This document shows positions 18,263 to 26,433 of a stretch of 62,670 nucleotides of DNA, piece by piece. A program made the translations under genes and the position numbers. Each line of letters opens with the position of its first letter. Within the stretch, counting starts at the first letter, position 1. A model generated the notes under the pieces. The model was not told the origin of the DNA. It worked only from the letters and a program-made list of their open reading frames with translations, and did no database searches. Origin of the DNA: Prochlorococcus sp. AG-388-A04 (lineage in GTDB: Bacteria > Cyanobacteriota > Cyanobacteriia > PCC-6307 > Cyanobiaceae). The stretch is from positions 1 through 62,670 of the forward strand of contig QCGL01000012.1 in NCBI GenBank assembly GCA_003279935.1. Reading direction: 5' to 3'.

Positions 18263-18460
18263 TTTAGTTGCTTCATCATCCACAGTGGATAAATACTCCA
18301 CAACCTCTTCTTTAGTAACTTGAATATCTACTTCTCTACCTATCTCGCAAATTTTTTCAAGAGCTGATTTTGGATTATTAAGAGCCATCAAAAATAAACT
18401 TTGTTTTTTTCTTGAATCCTCAGCTATTAAATTGTAGAGTTTTTCAACATTACTAGTCAT
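18230..18460 (-). CDS. Nif11-like small protein
   Basis: A 76-aa helical protein. The layout resembles Nif11-type domains: an N-terminal helix starting VEKLYNLIAEDS, a turn with NPKSALEKICEIGREVDIQV, then TKEEVVEYLS. It ends RGGL, reminiscent of the double-glycine end of Nif11-type peptide leaders, but no core peptide follows. Such domains in picocyanobacteria serve as lanthipeptide precursor leaders or have unknown roles. No modification or export gene is nearby. Family call is tentative. Its 3' end overlaps the convergent 60-aa gene. Confidence 0.6.
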   Translation of the reverse strand: MTSNVEKLYNLIAEDSRKKQSLFLMALNNPKSALEKICEIGREVDIQVTKEEVVEYLSTVDDEATKLWLIKARGGL

Positions 18461-18495
18461 CAGTTTCCATTAATTAATATCAATAGACTATTCCC

Positions 18496-18834
18496 TCAAG
18501 CTACATTTTGTTCATTATATTTATTTATAGACAAATCATGATCAGTATCTTTTATTTCTTTGGCTGAGGCATCTGCCATACTTCTTGCATCTAAACATAG
18601 AACTTTCCTAAGCTTTGCAAAATTAGCAGCATGAGATATTCTTCCATCTTTCTGAGCATAATATTCTGAACGCTGCAGAATTTGATGCAGATGAGTTAAT
18701 AAATATGGACTGATCACTGCAGATACTAATACATCACTATTCTCGTTACTTAAAGACTCAGACTGTATTATTTTTTTTTTCTTTTTATCAATTGTTGATC
18801 TTTGAGAAGAATCAAGTTTTCTTGAATTTTTCAT
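18496..18834 (-). CDS. Uncharacterised small protein
   Basis: About 112 aa from the ATG at 18834; a GTG at 18843 would add three residues. The N-terminal 30 residues are lysine-rich and low in complexity. The central part (SAVISPYLLTHLHQILQRSEY, then DGRISHAANFAKLRKVLCLDAR) looks like a folded helical domain, and the C-terminus is polar. I do not recognise a family. It is divergent from the ribbon-helix-helix gene, and the shared 116-bp gap holds candidate operator repeats, so both may be controlled together. Confidence 0.55.
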   Translation of the reverse strand: MKNSRKLDSSQRSTIDKKKKKIIQSESLSNENSDVLVSAVISPYLLTHLHQILQRSEYYAQKDGRISHAANFAKLRKVLCLDARSMADASAKEIKDTDHDLSINKYNEQNVA

Positions 18835-18883
18835 AATTTGCACAAGGAACTAATTAATCAAAGGCTTATATGCTTACTATTAA

Positions 18884-18951
18884 TATACACAAAGATACTA
18901 CCCTTGACTAACTGTGTATACTTAAAAGTAACAGTTATTCAGCTTGACTAA
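18884..18951. promoter_or_regulatory. Candidate operator in a divergent promoter region
   Basis: The gap between the uncharacterised gene and the ribbon-helix-helix gene contains a perfect 8-bp inverted repeat, TATACACA at 18884-18891 and TGTGTATA at 18913-18920. It also has a 9-bp direct repeat CTTGACTAA at 18903-18911 and 18943-18951, the second touching the ATG. Ribbon-helix-helix repressors commonly bind such short repeats near their own start, so autoregulation is a reasonable inference. Only the repeats are directly observed. Confidence 0.4.
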
Positions 18952-19259
18952 TGGCAACCCGCCAAAACTCAACTAATGGGAAGCCAAAATCCCCTAGAAT
19001 TCAAGTGGTTCTTCCAGAATTAATTTGTGAACAGCTAAATTCTTTAGCTGAAAATGAATCAAGAACCGTCAGCAATATGGCAAAGGTCTTGATTCAGGAA
19101 GGAATTAAAAATTATTTCAAAAGAGAAGCCAAATCACAAACATCAGAAAATAATATTGATACCGATAATTTCAGAGATACATTAGAAAGACAAAGTATTA
19201 AAAGATTAAAAGGAGCTCCTCAAAGGATTATATATACCAAAAAATCCGAAAATAAATAA
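18951..19259 (+). CDS. Ribbon-helix-helix (CopG/Arc-like) DNA-binding protein
   Basis: A 102-aa protein with a short beta strand (PRIQVVLPE) followed by two helices (ICEQLNSLAENESRTVSNMA and VLIQEGIKNYFK) at about residues 15-58, the ribbon-helix-helix pattern that dimerises to bind DNA. The C-terminal half is polar and probably flexible. No toxin gene is adjacent, so a toxin-antitoxin role is not supported. Its stop directly abuts the convergent KtrA-like gene. Confidence 0.7.
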   Translation: MATRQNSTNGKPKSPRIQVVLPELICEQLNSLAENESRTVSNMAKVLIQEGIKNYFKREAKSQTSENNIDTDNFRDTLERQSIKRLKGAPQRIIYTKKSENK

Positions 19260-19964
19260 TTAATTTTGAGGTAATTTTTGTAAATCTAAAGTTTTCCCCA
19301 TAACTACCAAAATATTTCCTCGCTCAAGAATATATTTTGCAGGAGGATTGACTGTCAATTGTTCTGGAGGACCAGCAGCAAGAACGTTAACAAAATAATT
19401 TTTTCTTAGATTTAAATCTCTTAAAGATCTCCCAATAAATTCTTCTGGGACAGTTATTTCATCTATTCCAGTTTGATTATCCAATTCTAATCTTTCAATT
19501 AGATTGGGTCTAACAAGTTCTAAACCTAACCTTTCACCTTGCATTCTTGAAGGGAAAACAACCTTGTCAGCACCTACTCTTTTTAACATTTTTTCATGTA
19601 AATCACTTGTAGCTCTTGCAATTACTTTTTTTACTTTTGTTCCTTCACTATCCTTAGCAATAAGAGTAGTAGTGATACTTGCTTCAATTGGCTCACTAAT
19701 ACCAACTACCACTGTATTCATCTCTAAAATACCTGATTCCTTCATTGATTCTTCATCAGTACAATCTATTACTCTTGCCTCAATAGAAGGTTCTAATTGC
19801 CTTAAATCATCAATAGCCTTCTCAGAAGAATCTGCAGCTAAAACATCTGCACCATTACTTATAAGTTCTCTACAAACAGCGGTACCAAATCTACCAACTC
19901 CTACAACTGCAAAAGTTAGAGCTTCATCTTCTTTTTGTGGAGACCATTGCCACCAATCAGCCAT
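19260..19964 (-). CDS. KtrA/TrkA-type K+ uptake regulatory subunit (RCK protein)
   Basis: Cytoplasmic ring-forming subunit that gates a K+ transporter in response to nucleotide. The 234-aa protein has a Rossmann RCK-N domain with GVGRFG at 22-27, acidic D45 at the end of the second strand, and an RCK-C domain from about 150 (GIDEITVPEEFIGRSLRDL). It sits 18 bp downstream of the KtrB/TrkH-like subunit on the same strand, so the pair is one uptake system. Confidence 0.9.
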   Translation of the reverse strand: MADWWQWSPQKEDEALTFAVVGVGRFGTAVCRELISNGADVLAADSSEKAIDDLRQLEPSIEARVIDCTDEESMKESGILEMNTVVVGISEPIEASITTTLIAKDSEGTKVKKVIARATSDLHEKMLKRVGADKVVFPSRMQGERLGLELVRPNLIERLELDNQTGIDEITVPEEFIGRSLRDLNLRKNYFVNVLAAGPPEQLTVNPPAKYILERGNILVVMGKTLDLQKLPQN

Positions 19965-19982
19965 AATAAATTTTAGTAACTA

Positions 19983-21386
19983 CTAAACATAAAGATCAGC
20001 TTTTGGATAGCCAATTCTTTTTTGTCTCTCTATTCTACTCTTATAAAGAGCTTGCCAAACAGCACTCAAAAGTAAAAGAATTCCAAGTCTTCCTACGAAC
20101 ATACCAATAATTAAAATAAATTGACCAAAATGATTTAATTTTGCTGTCAAACCAATATCAAAACCTACGGTTGCAAATGCAGAAATACAAGTGAAAAGAA
20201 TTTCTAGAAATGTAAATGATTCTTTTTTAATAAAAGTATTCGTAGTACTTAATAACATAGCCATCAATAGAACAAAAAGTAAAGAGCCAACAGTTATTCC
20301 AACTGCTTTCAAAATAACTTTATCTGAAATTAATCTATTACTAATAATTACATCTTTTTGTCCCCTTAATGTTGATCTGGTTGCTGCCATTAAGGCAATA
20401 AAAGTTGTAGTTTTGATTCCCCCACCAGTACCACCGGTACTGGCTCCAATAAACATCAACGTCATCAATAGCAAGAGACCAGTATCTGATATTGAATTTA
20501 AAGATATTGGGAAATTTGTAAATCCCGCTGTTCTTGCACTAACAGTTTCAAAAATAGATGATAAAATTTTCTCAAAGAAATTTAGATCACTAAAAAATTG
20601 ACTGTTTAATAACGTCTCTGTTACTAAAAAACCTAATGATCCAAAAACTATTAAGGAAAAACTTGTTCTAATTACTAATCTAGAATGAAGACTCAATTTT
20701 TTATATGAAAGATTTTTTCTATTACTCCATATATCGTCAATAACTCTCCAACCAAGTCCTCCCATTACAATTAAAAAAATAAATACAATATTGACAACAA
20801 AATTAGATCGATAATCTTGGAGGCTATTAGACCATAAAGAAAAACCTGCGTTGTTATATGCAGAAATGCTATGAAAAATTGAAGACCATAGTCTTTGCCA
20901 ATTATTTTGAATTTCTAAAAACCCGAAAAAATATAATACTATTGCTCCCAAAGAAATAATAGAAGTGGCAGTAATAGCAATGCTTTGAAAAGTTCTACCA
21001 ATTCCACCAACCCCAAAATCGTCAAGAGTCTTGCCTTTATCCAATCTAGTTCTAAGCTGAGTCCCTTTCACAACAAAACCTTGTAAGAAAGTTGTAATAG
21101 CCATTAAGCCTAAACCTCCTGATAAAAGCATTAAAGCCAAGAAAATTTGCCCAAAAATATTTAAGTCAACCCCTACATCAATTATAGTTAACCCAGTAAC
21201 GGTTATTGCAGAAGTAGACGTAAAGAATGCTTCCCACAAACCCACATCCGATGAAGAACATAATGGCGAACTTAAAATTAAAGTTCCAAAAATAATAATA
21301 ATTAAGCCTGTGACAATTGTGAATTGAGGTACAGATAACTTTCTGTATATTTCTTTTAATTTATAGACAACGTTCTTAATTTTCAC
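19983..21386 (-). CDS. KtrB/TrkH-family K+ transporter, membrane subunit
   Basis: A 467-aa membrane protein with four M1-P-M2 repeats. Selectivity-filter-like glycines are visible in each pore loop: TVTGL near 63, NNAGFS near 177, ARTAGFTN near 285, and FATVGFD near 410. The loop ASTGGTGGGIKTTT near 315-328 is the TrkH/KtrB hinge. It is translated just ahead of its RCK subunit and 5 bp after the SLC13 permease, forming a three-gene ion-transport operon. Ktr-type (Na+-dependent) is favoured by length; not proven. Confidence 0.9.
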   Translation of the reverse strand: MKIKNVVYKLKEIYRKLSVPQFTIVTGLIIIIFGTLILSSPLCSSSDVGLWEAFFTSTSAITVTGLTIIDVGVDLNIFGQIFLALMLLSGGLGLMAITTFLQGFVVKGTQLRTRLDKGKTLDDFGVGGIGRTFQSIAITATSIISLGAIVLYFFGFLEIQNNWQRLWSSIFHSISAYNNAGFSLWSNSLQDYRSNFVVNIVFIFLIVMGGLGWRVIDDIWSNRKNLSYKKLSLHSRLVIRTSFSLIVFGSLGFLVTETLLNSQFFSDLNFFEKILSSIFETVSARTAGFTNFPISLNSISDTGLLLLMTLMFIGASTGGTGGGIKTTTFIALMAATRSTLRGQKDVIISNRLISDKVILKAVGITVGSLLFVLLMAMLLSTTNTFIKKESFTFLEILFTCISAFATVGFDIGLTAKLNHFGQFILIIGMFVGRLGILLLLSAVWQALYKSRIERQKRIGYPKADLYV

Positions 21387-21391
21387 TTTAT

Positions 21392-23200
21392 TTATTTAAA
21401 ATTTAAAATTATCAAAGCTGGCACAGTCAAAGACATTATAAGTGTTAAACCCGCACCGTATTTTGCAATATCAAAAAATCTATATCTCCCAGGTCCGTAA
21501 ACCATTAAATTTGTTTGATAACCCATTGGAGTTAAGAATGATTGACTTGCACCGAATAATACAAGCATTATCAGGGCATTAGGTGAGATACCCAAAACGC
21601 TTGAAAACTGTATAGCTACTGGCAATATCAGCGCGACAGAAGCAGCGTTACTTATAAATTGAGTAAGTATTACAGTAGATATAAAAATTACTATTAAAGC
21701 AAAATATAGTGGCATTCCACTTAGGACAAAATCCAAATTTATGGCTATTAGATCTGCCAATCCAGTGACTTGCATAGCTACACTGAAGCTTGATAGTGAA
21801 CCTAATAATAAAATAATATCTAACCTAATTGACCTTTGTATTTCTGCAGGACGTAAACATCCAAAAGCAACCATCGCTATAACTGCTAAAAGAACAGACC
21901 CTACTAATGGAATATTAGTTAGAGAAGGCAAGAGAACCATAACAATTGCAATTGCAATTGCAATTGGTTTTCTAATTAAAAATGGTAAATCATCTTCAAA
22001 TTGATCCAAAATTAATAAGTCGTTACTTGCTTGCAGACCTCTTATTGAGTCTAAAGGTGCCTGAAGTAACAAAACATCTCCTGCTCTTAAAACGGCTTCA
22101 CCTAATCTTTCCTGAACAGTTTGTTGTCCTCTTCTGAGGGCTAAAACTGTCGCATTATGGCGTTGCCTAAATCTAAGTTCTCTCAAACTTGCCCCTGCTA
22201 AAGTTGATCCTGAAGGGAGCAAAGCCTCGAAAGTTTTGGTACCTTCTTCAGTAGAGAGAAGATTTGTACCGACAATAGATCTCTTATTTTCAGCTAACAA
22301 AATTGTATGTTCTTGTTGTAAACGCAATAAATCCGCCCTCGTAACTCTTACTATCAATCTATCTTCAGGCTCAAATTTGCGATCTGCAAGAGGAGGTAGT
22401 ATTACTTTTCCGTTTCTTTGCAACTCAAGAACATCAACATCAAATCTTCTTTGTAATCTACTATTTCTTACTGATTGGCCAACTAATTCAGAGGAAGAAG
22501 GAATGGTAACTTCTGTAAAATAGATATTCATATTACCATTTTTAATAAAATCTTTATTTCTTCCTCTATCAGGCAAAAGAACGTCAGAGACTAAGATCAT
22601 ATATGTTGTGCCTATTAACCAAACTGGAATCCCTATTGAAGTCAAACTAAATAATTCAAGAGACCCATAGCCTAATTGCTGACTAATATCACTTACTAGC
22701 AGATTTACTGAGCTACCTAATAATGTAAGTGTTCCTCCTAATAGAGTTGCAAAAGATAAAGGTAAAAGGACTTTAGAAGGTGAAATATTTCTTCGTTCAC
22801 ACCAGCCTTCAATTAAAGGTAAAAGGGATGCAACAACTGGCGTATTTGGAACGATTCCAGATATTGGAGCTATTAAAAAAGTTATAAGTAAAATTAATTT
22901 TCTAGGCGTTTTAATATTTTCAGAGGATATAAGCTCCCTTACTCTGTCTAACGCACCACTTTTAAATAATGCAGATGAAACTGCGAATAAACCCATCAAA
23001 GTGATTAAAGATGGGCTTCCAAATCCAGATAAGGCTTTTTCAGGAGTTAGAACTCCAGTGATAATAAATATTCCAACGCATAATAAACCAGTTAATTCAG
23101 GGGCTATAGTATTTCTTATAAATAAAATTAATGACAAAAATAAAACTAATACAGTTATTAGTGCATCTAAATTATTACTAAAAAAAGAAATCAGATTCAT
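21392..23200 (-). CDS. SLC13-family permease with two internal TrkA-C (RCK-C) domains
   Basis: A 602-aa membrane protein of the divalent anion/Na+ symporter (ArsB/NhaD-like) type. The N-terminal membrane half (about 1-210) and C-terminal membrane half (about 410-602) flank two soluble RCK-C domains (about 220-300 and 310-390), each with the G-x-S-L-R-x-x-R/L pattern. Cyanobacterial and algal relatives (SAC1/SLT-like) handle sulfate or act as sensors. Substrate is unknown here. It lies first in the K+ operon. A (CAATTG)4 tract at 21943-21966 encodes the AIAIAIAI run. Confidence 0.85.
   Translation of the reverse strand: MNLISFFSNNLDALITVLVLFLSLILFIRNTIAPELTGLLCVGIFIITGVLTPEKALSGFGSPSLITLMGLFAVSSALFKSGALDRVRELISSENIKTPRKLILLITFLIAPISGIVPNTPVVASLLPLIEGWCERRNISPSKVLLPLSFATLLGGTLTLLGSSVNLLVSDISQQLGYGSLELFSLTSIGIPVWLIGTTYMILVSDVLLPDRGRNKDFIKNGNMNIYFTEVTIPSSSELVGQSVRNSRLQRRFDVDVLELQRNGKVILPPLADRKFEPEDRLIVRVTRADLLRLQQEHTILLAENKRSIVGTNLLSTEEGTKTFEALLPSGSTLAGASLRELRFRQRHNATVLALRRGQQTVQERLGEAVLRAGDVLLLQAPLDSIRGLQASNDLLILDQFEDDLPFLIRKPIAIAIAIVMVLLPSLTNIPLVGSVLLAVIAMVAFGCLRPAEIQRSIRLDIILLLGSLSSFSVAMQVTGLADLIAINLDFVLSGMPLYFALIVIFISTVILTQFISNAASVALILPVAIQFSSVLGISPNALIMLVLFGASQSFLTPMGYQTNLMVYGPGRYRFFDIAKYGAGLTLIMSLTVPALIILNFK
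21943..21966. repeat. (CAATTG)x4 microsatellite inside the SLC13 gene
   Basis: Four perfect tandem copies of the self-complementary hexamer CAATTG. In the permease frame they encode alternating Ala-Ile at the start of a membrane helix. Copy-number changes keep the frame, so it could vary between strains without breaking the gene. Confidence 0.8.
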
Positions 23201-23259
23201 ATCAAACTTATTTAACTCAATATACCTATAAACAATAGGCCAAAAAAGTTTAAACTAGT

Positions 23260-24444
23260 TTATGGTTTTTTATTAATCAGGTTATTTATAGTAGATTTTT
23301 TTTGAAATAACCAAGAAGCCGTAGATTTTAAACTTTTACTAATAACAGGCATTTTAGAAGCATAAATCAATCTTCTAGCTTCAAACGCCAATTTACCCGA
23401 TAATGTTACACCTAAAGCAGAAATAGATGCTTCACCAATTCCTAAGCTAATCATTTCACCATTGTCCTCAAAATAAAAAGGTAAAAGCTCTTTTTCTTGA
23501 AAGAGTAATTCGATATTTTTAGCAAGATGATTTCCTTGTTGCATTGCTACTTGAGCGGTCAAAGGCAAATCCTCCATACCTTTAATGATTGAAATATCTC
23601 CAATAGCAAAAGAGTTTACACAATTATCTATCTGTAAATTTTCATTCACGAGAATTCTTCCGTCTTTTTGTGAGATTTGTTCGTCAATATATTTAAGGTT
23701 AGGTTTGACCCCAGCAGTCCAAATTACAACATCTTGATCTAAAACTTTAATCTCAGAACCATCCAAAATAATAATTTTTTGATCAGAAATTTCTTGAACA
23801 GTTGAATTTAAAAGAACATTTATTTTTCTTCTTTCTAAAGCTTTCTCGGCTTCTTCTCGATTAAAAATCTTATTACGAGCTAAAATTTCATTAGACCTTT
23901 CAACAATACTTATATCAAATTTATTTTTATATATATCACTAATTTTGCATGCGATCTCTACACCAGAAGGACCAGCTCCAATTACAAATAAGTTTTTCTT
24001 TATTTTATCATTCTGAAATCTTTCTAAAAACGACTTTAATTTTTTAAGATCATTTAAATTATTAAAAAAATAACAATTTTCATCTACGCCTTTCACTGAA
24101 AAACTACAAGATAAGGATCCTGTACAAAGGATCAAACATTCATAACTTATATTTAAATCATCACTAAATTCGAGAATCTTTTCATCAAATCTAATTTTAT
24201 TTAAACAATTTCTTAGAAAAGTAATACCTAAATTTGAGAATATATTTGAAAATTCAGGAGCAGTCTCCCACATTGATAATTCTTCGCTTAAAACTTCATA
24301 CATTAAAGGTTTAAATATAAAGTTTGCTTCAGAATCAACGACTAGGATTGGCAAAGAAGGATTAAGTCTTTTCAAGTTTGAAGCAACTGCCATACCTCCA
24401 AAGCCTGCGCCAACTATTACTATTGGTTTTTTTATTGATTTCAT
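23260..24444 (-). CDS. Type II NADH dehydrogenase-like FAD oxidoreductase
   Basis: A 394-aa flavoprotein of the NDH-2 family, which transfers electrons from NAD(P)H to quinone without pumping protons. The N-terminal FAD site is GAGFGG at 12-17, and the NAD site GAGPSGVEIA is near 156-165. The TAGVKPN and FAIGD motifs near 243 and 276 are typical. A C-terminal amphipathic region (about 355-394) probably attaches it to the membrane. It could alternatively be a related sulfide:quinone-like reductase, but the cysteines of SQR are absent. It is divergent from cysH. Confidence 0.85.
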   Translation of the reverse strand: MKSIKKPIVIVGAGFGGMAVASNLKRLNPSLPILVVDSEANFIFKPLMYEVLSEELSMWETAPEFSNIFSNLGITFLRNCLNKIRFDEKILEFSDDLNISYECLILCTGSLSCSFSVKGVDENCYFFNNLNDLKKLKSFLERFQNDKIKKNLFVIGAGPSGVEIACKISDIYKNKFDISIVERSNEILARNKIFNREEAEKALERRKINVLLNSTVQEISDQKIIILDGSEIKVLDQDVVIWTAGVKPNLKYIDEQISQKDGRILVNENLQIDNCVNSFAIGDISIIKGMEDLPLTAQVAMQQGNHLAKNIELLFQEKELLPFYFEDNGEMISLGIGEASISALGVTLSGKLAFEARRLIYASKMPVISKSLKSTASWLFQKKSTINNLINKKP

Positions 24445-24539
24445 GAAGGATATATTGTTAAACCTAAATGTATTATTAAATTAAACGAATAATTTTCAAA
24501 CTGAGCGAAATAACCTCTAATTCCTAACTACCTTTGATA

Positions 24540-25262
24540 ATGATTGAGAAAACGCTAGAAAGTATTCAACTTAATTTAGAAAGCCATAATAAAAAATTAA
24601 AAGATATGACCCCCAAAGAAATAATATTATGGGGTTATAAAAACTTTGATAATCACTTTGCTATTACAACAAGCTTTGGAATACAATCGTCAGTTATTTT
24701 ACATATGGTGCATCAACACTCACTACAAAAAAAAATTAAGATTTTTTGGATAGATACAGGGTACTTACCCTCAGAGACTTATAAGTATGCAGAGAGACTA
24801 ATCAATGATTTATCTTTAGAAATAGAAGTTTTACAAAGTGAACTCTCTCCAGCACGAATGGAATCCCTTTATGGAAAACTTTGGGAAACTAATAAATCTA
24901 GTGATTTAGATAAATACCATGACATAAGAAAAATCAAACCTTTAGAAAATGCTTTAGATAAACACAACATATCCTGCTGGGCTAGCGGTGTAAGAGCGGA
25001 GCAAACAAATAATAGGAATAAAATGAATTTTGTCGACGTAATACGCAAACGACTTTCTTTAAGGCCCTTACTCAACTGGAAAAACAAAGATATTTTTTAT
25101 TACATGAAAGAAAATCAATTACCGTCACACCCACTTTTCTCAAAAGGTTATTCAACTGTTGGAGATTGGCATTCCAGTTCTCCTGAAAGTATTGATAAAG
25201 AAGGCAGGACAACAAGATTTGGCGGGATTAAGCAAGAATGTGGAATCCATACTGAAAATTAA
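24540..25262 (+). CDS. cysH: Phosphoadenylyl-sulfate (PAPS) reductase
   Basis: Reduces PAPS to sulfite using thioredoxin in assimilatory sulfate reduction. From the ATG at 24540 the protein has 240 aa; a TTG two codons earlier is less likely. It shows TTSFGIQSSV (PP-loop) near 40, FWIDTGYLPSETY near 75 and the catalytic C-terminal KQECGIH. The paired cysteines that bind the [4Fe-4S] cluster of APS reductases are absent, which supports PAPS specificity. It is divergent from the NDH-2 gene and followed 18 bp later by coaX. Confidence 0.93.
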   Translation: MIEKTLESIQLNLESHNKKLKDMTPKEIILWGYKNFDNHFAITTSFGIQSSVILHMVHQHSLQKKIKIFWIDTGYLPSETYKYAERLINDLSLEIEVLQSELSPARMESLYGKLWETNKSSDLDKYHDIRKIKPLENALDKHNISCWASGVRAEQTNNRNKMNFVDVIRKRLSLRPLLNWKNKDIFYYMKENQLPSHPLFSKGYSTVGDWHSSSPESIDKEGRTTRFGGIKQECGIHTEN

Positions 25263-25279
25263 ATTTTTCTTTCAGGACT

Positions 25280-25960
25280 ATGATCGATGATATTAATTTC
25301 CTTTTAGTTGGCAATAGCAGGCTTCACTGGGCAGAAAATTTACAAACAAAGTATAAGTTTTTTCACACAAAAAAAAATACTAGTGTGCCTCAAAATATCA
25401 ATTTAAATAATTTAATTTGGGCATCAGTAGGGAAATTGCCAGATTTGTCTCTTAAGCAAAAAAATAGAATCTCAACTCAAGATATTAAATTAAAAAACCT
25501 TCCGAATCATTTTGGGGTTGATAGAGCTCTTGGTTGTTTGGAAGCATTAAAAATAATAGATAACCCATCTAGAAAAGAACTATTAGTAGCAGATTTTGGA
25601 ACAACTTTAACTCTTACGAAATTAACTGCACAAGGCTCTATTATCGGCGGCCAAATAACACCTGGTTTTCTGACACAGCTAAGATCTATGGAGAAATACA
25701 CCAAGAACCTCAAAGCTCCAAAAAAGTATGATATTCCACTGAAAGATTTTTTAATTAATACAGAAGATTCAATGTTAAAAGGAGTATCTAACTCTCTAAT
25801 GGGTGTGATTAATTTATCATTTAACCCTGCTCAAGATATTTTGATTATGTGCGGAGGCGACTCTGAATTAATTGGTAGTTTATTAAAGCAAAAGAAAAAA
25901 GAAATTATTATAGCCCCGAATTTAGTTATGCAAGGTATGATCACACACTTCAATCATTAG
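25280..25960 (+). CDS. coaX: Type III pantothenate kinase
   Basis: Phosphorylates pantothenate in the first step of CoA synthesis. The 226-aa protein fits the ASKHA-fold CoaX family: NSRLHW near residue 13 (strand-turn with Asn), GVDRALGCLEA near 78, the phosphate-binding DFGTTLTLTK near 110, and GGQITPGFLTQLRSM near 124 with the conserved Gly-Pro-Gly. It is shorter than the usual 250 aa but has the main motifs. It runs convergent with bcp, 5 bp between stops. Confidence 0.88.
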   Translation: MIDDINFLLVGNSRLHWAENLQTKYKFFHTKKNTSVPQNINLNNLIWASVGKLPDLSLKQKNRISTQDIKLKNLPNHFGVDRALGCLEALKIIDNPSRKELLVADFGTTLTLTKLTAQGSIIGGQITPGFLTQLRSMEKYTKNLKAPKKYDIPLKDFLINTEDSMLKGVSNSLMGVINLSFNPAQDILIMCGGDSELIGSLLKQKKKEIIIAPNLVMQGMITHFNH

Positions 25961-25965
25961 AATAT

Positions 25966-26433
25966 TCACCTTAATCCTAAATCTGAAATAATATGATCTG
26001 CCATAATAGCTGCTTTGACCTTAAAATAAATTTTTTCGACTTTACCATCAACATCAATTAAAAAAGTATTTCTCATCATTCCCATATATTCCTTGCCCAT
26101 AAATTTTTTAAGGCCATAACTATCATAATCAGAAGAAGTTTTATAAGGTTCAGGGTCAGTCAAGAGAACAAAAGGTAAGTCAAATTTTTCAATGAATTTC
26201 TGATGTGAAGCAGAGCTATCTTTACTAATTCCAAGAACTACAAAGTTATTTTCCTTAAGTAAATCCCAATTTTCTTTAAAATTACAAGCCTCTTTAGTAC
26301 ATCCTGGAGTATTATCTTTTGGATAAAAATATAGTATTATTCTTTTACCTTTAAAATCTTTTAAAGATACATCTTTTTCAAAAGAATCTTTTAAATTAAA
26401 TTCTGGTGCTTTATCACCGACCTTAAGAGCCAT
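25966..26433 (-). CDS. bcp: Thioredoxin-dependent peroxiredoxin, Bcp/PrxQ type
   Basis: Reduces peroxides. From the ATG at 26433 (MALKVGDKAPEF) the protein has 155 aa; an ATG two codons upstream (26439) is possible. Peroxidatic C45 and resolving C50 sit in YPKDNTPGCTKEACNF, the atypical two-Cys PrxQ pattern. The start codon shares a base with the TTG start of the divergent phosphopantetheinyl transferase gene, so promoter elements of each gene must lie within the other's coding region. Confidence 0.92.
   Translation of the reverse strand: MALKVGDKAPEFNLKDSFEKDVSLKDFKGKRIILYFYPKDNTPGCTKEACNFKENWDLLKENNFVVLGISKDSSASHQKFIEKFDLPFVLLTDPEPYKTSSDYDSYGLKKFMGKEYMGMMRNTFLIDVDGKVEKIYFKVKAAIMADHIISDLGLR

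Noticed and set aside
18275..18300. TCCACAGTGGATAAA as a DnaA box
   Set aside because: It deviates from the consensus and lies within the Nif11-like coding region.
20191..20601. Long plus-strand open frame within the KtrB-like gene
   Set aside because: Antisense shadow; Val/Ile/Pro-rich composition results from reading the membrane gene backwards.
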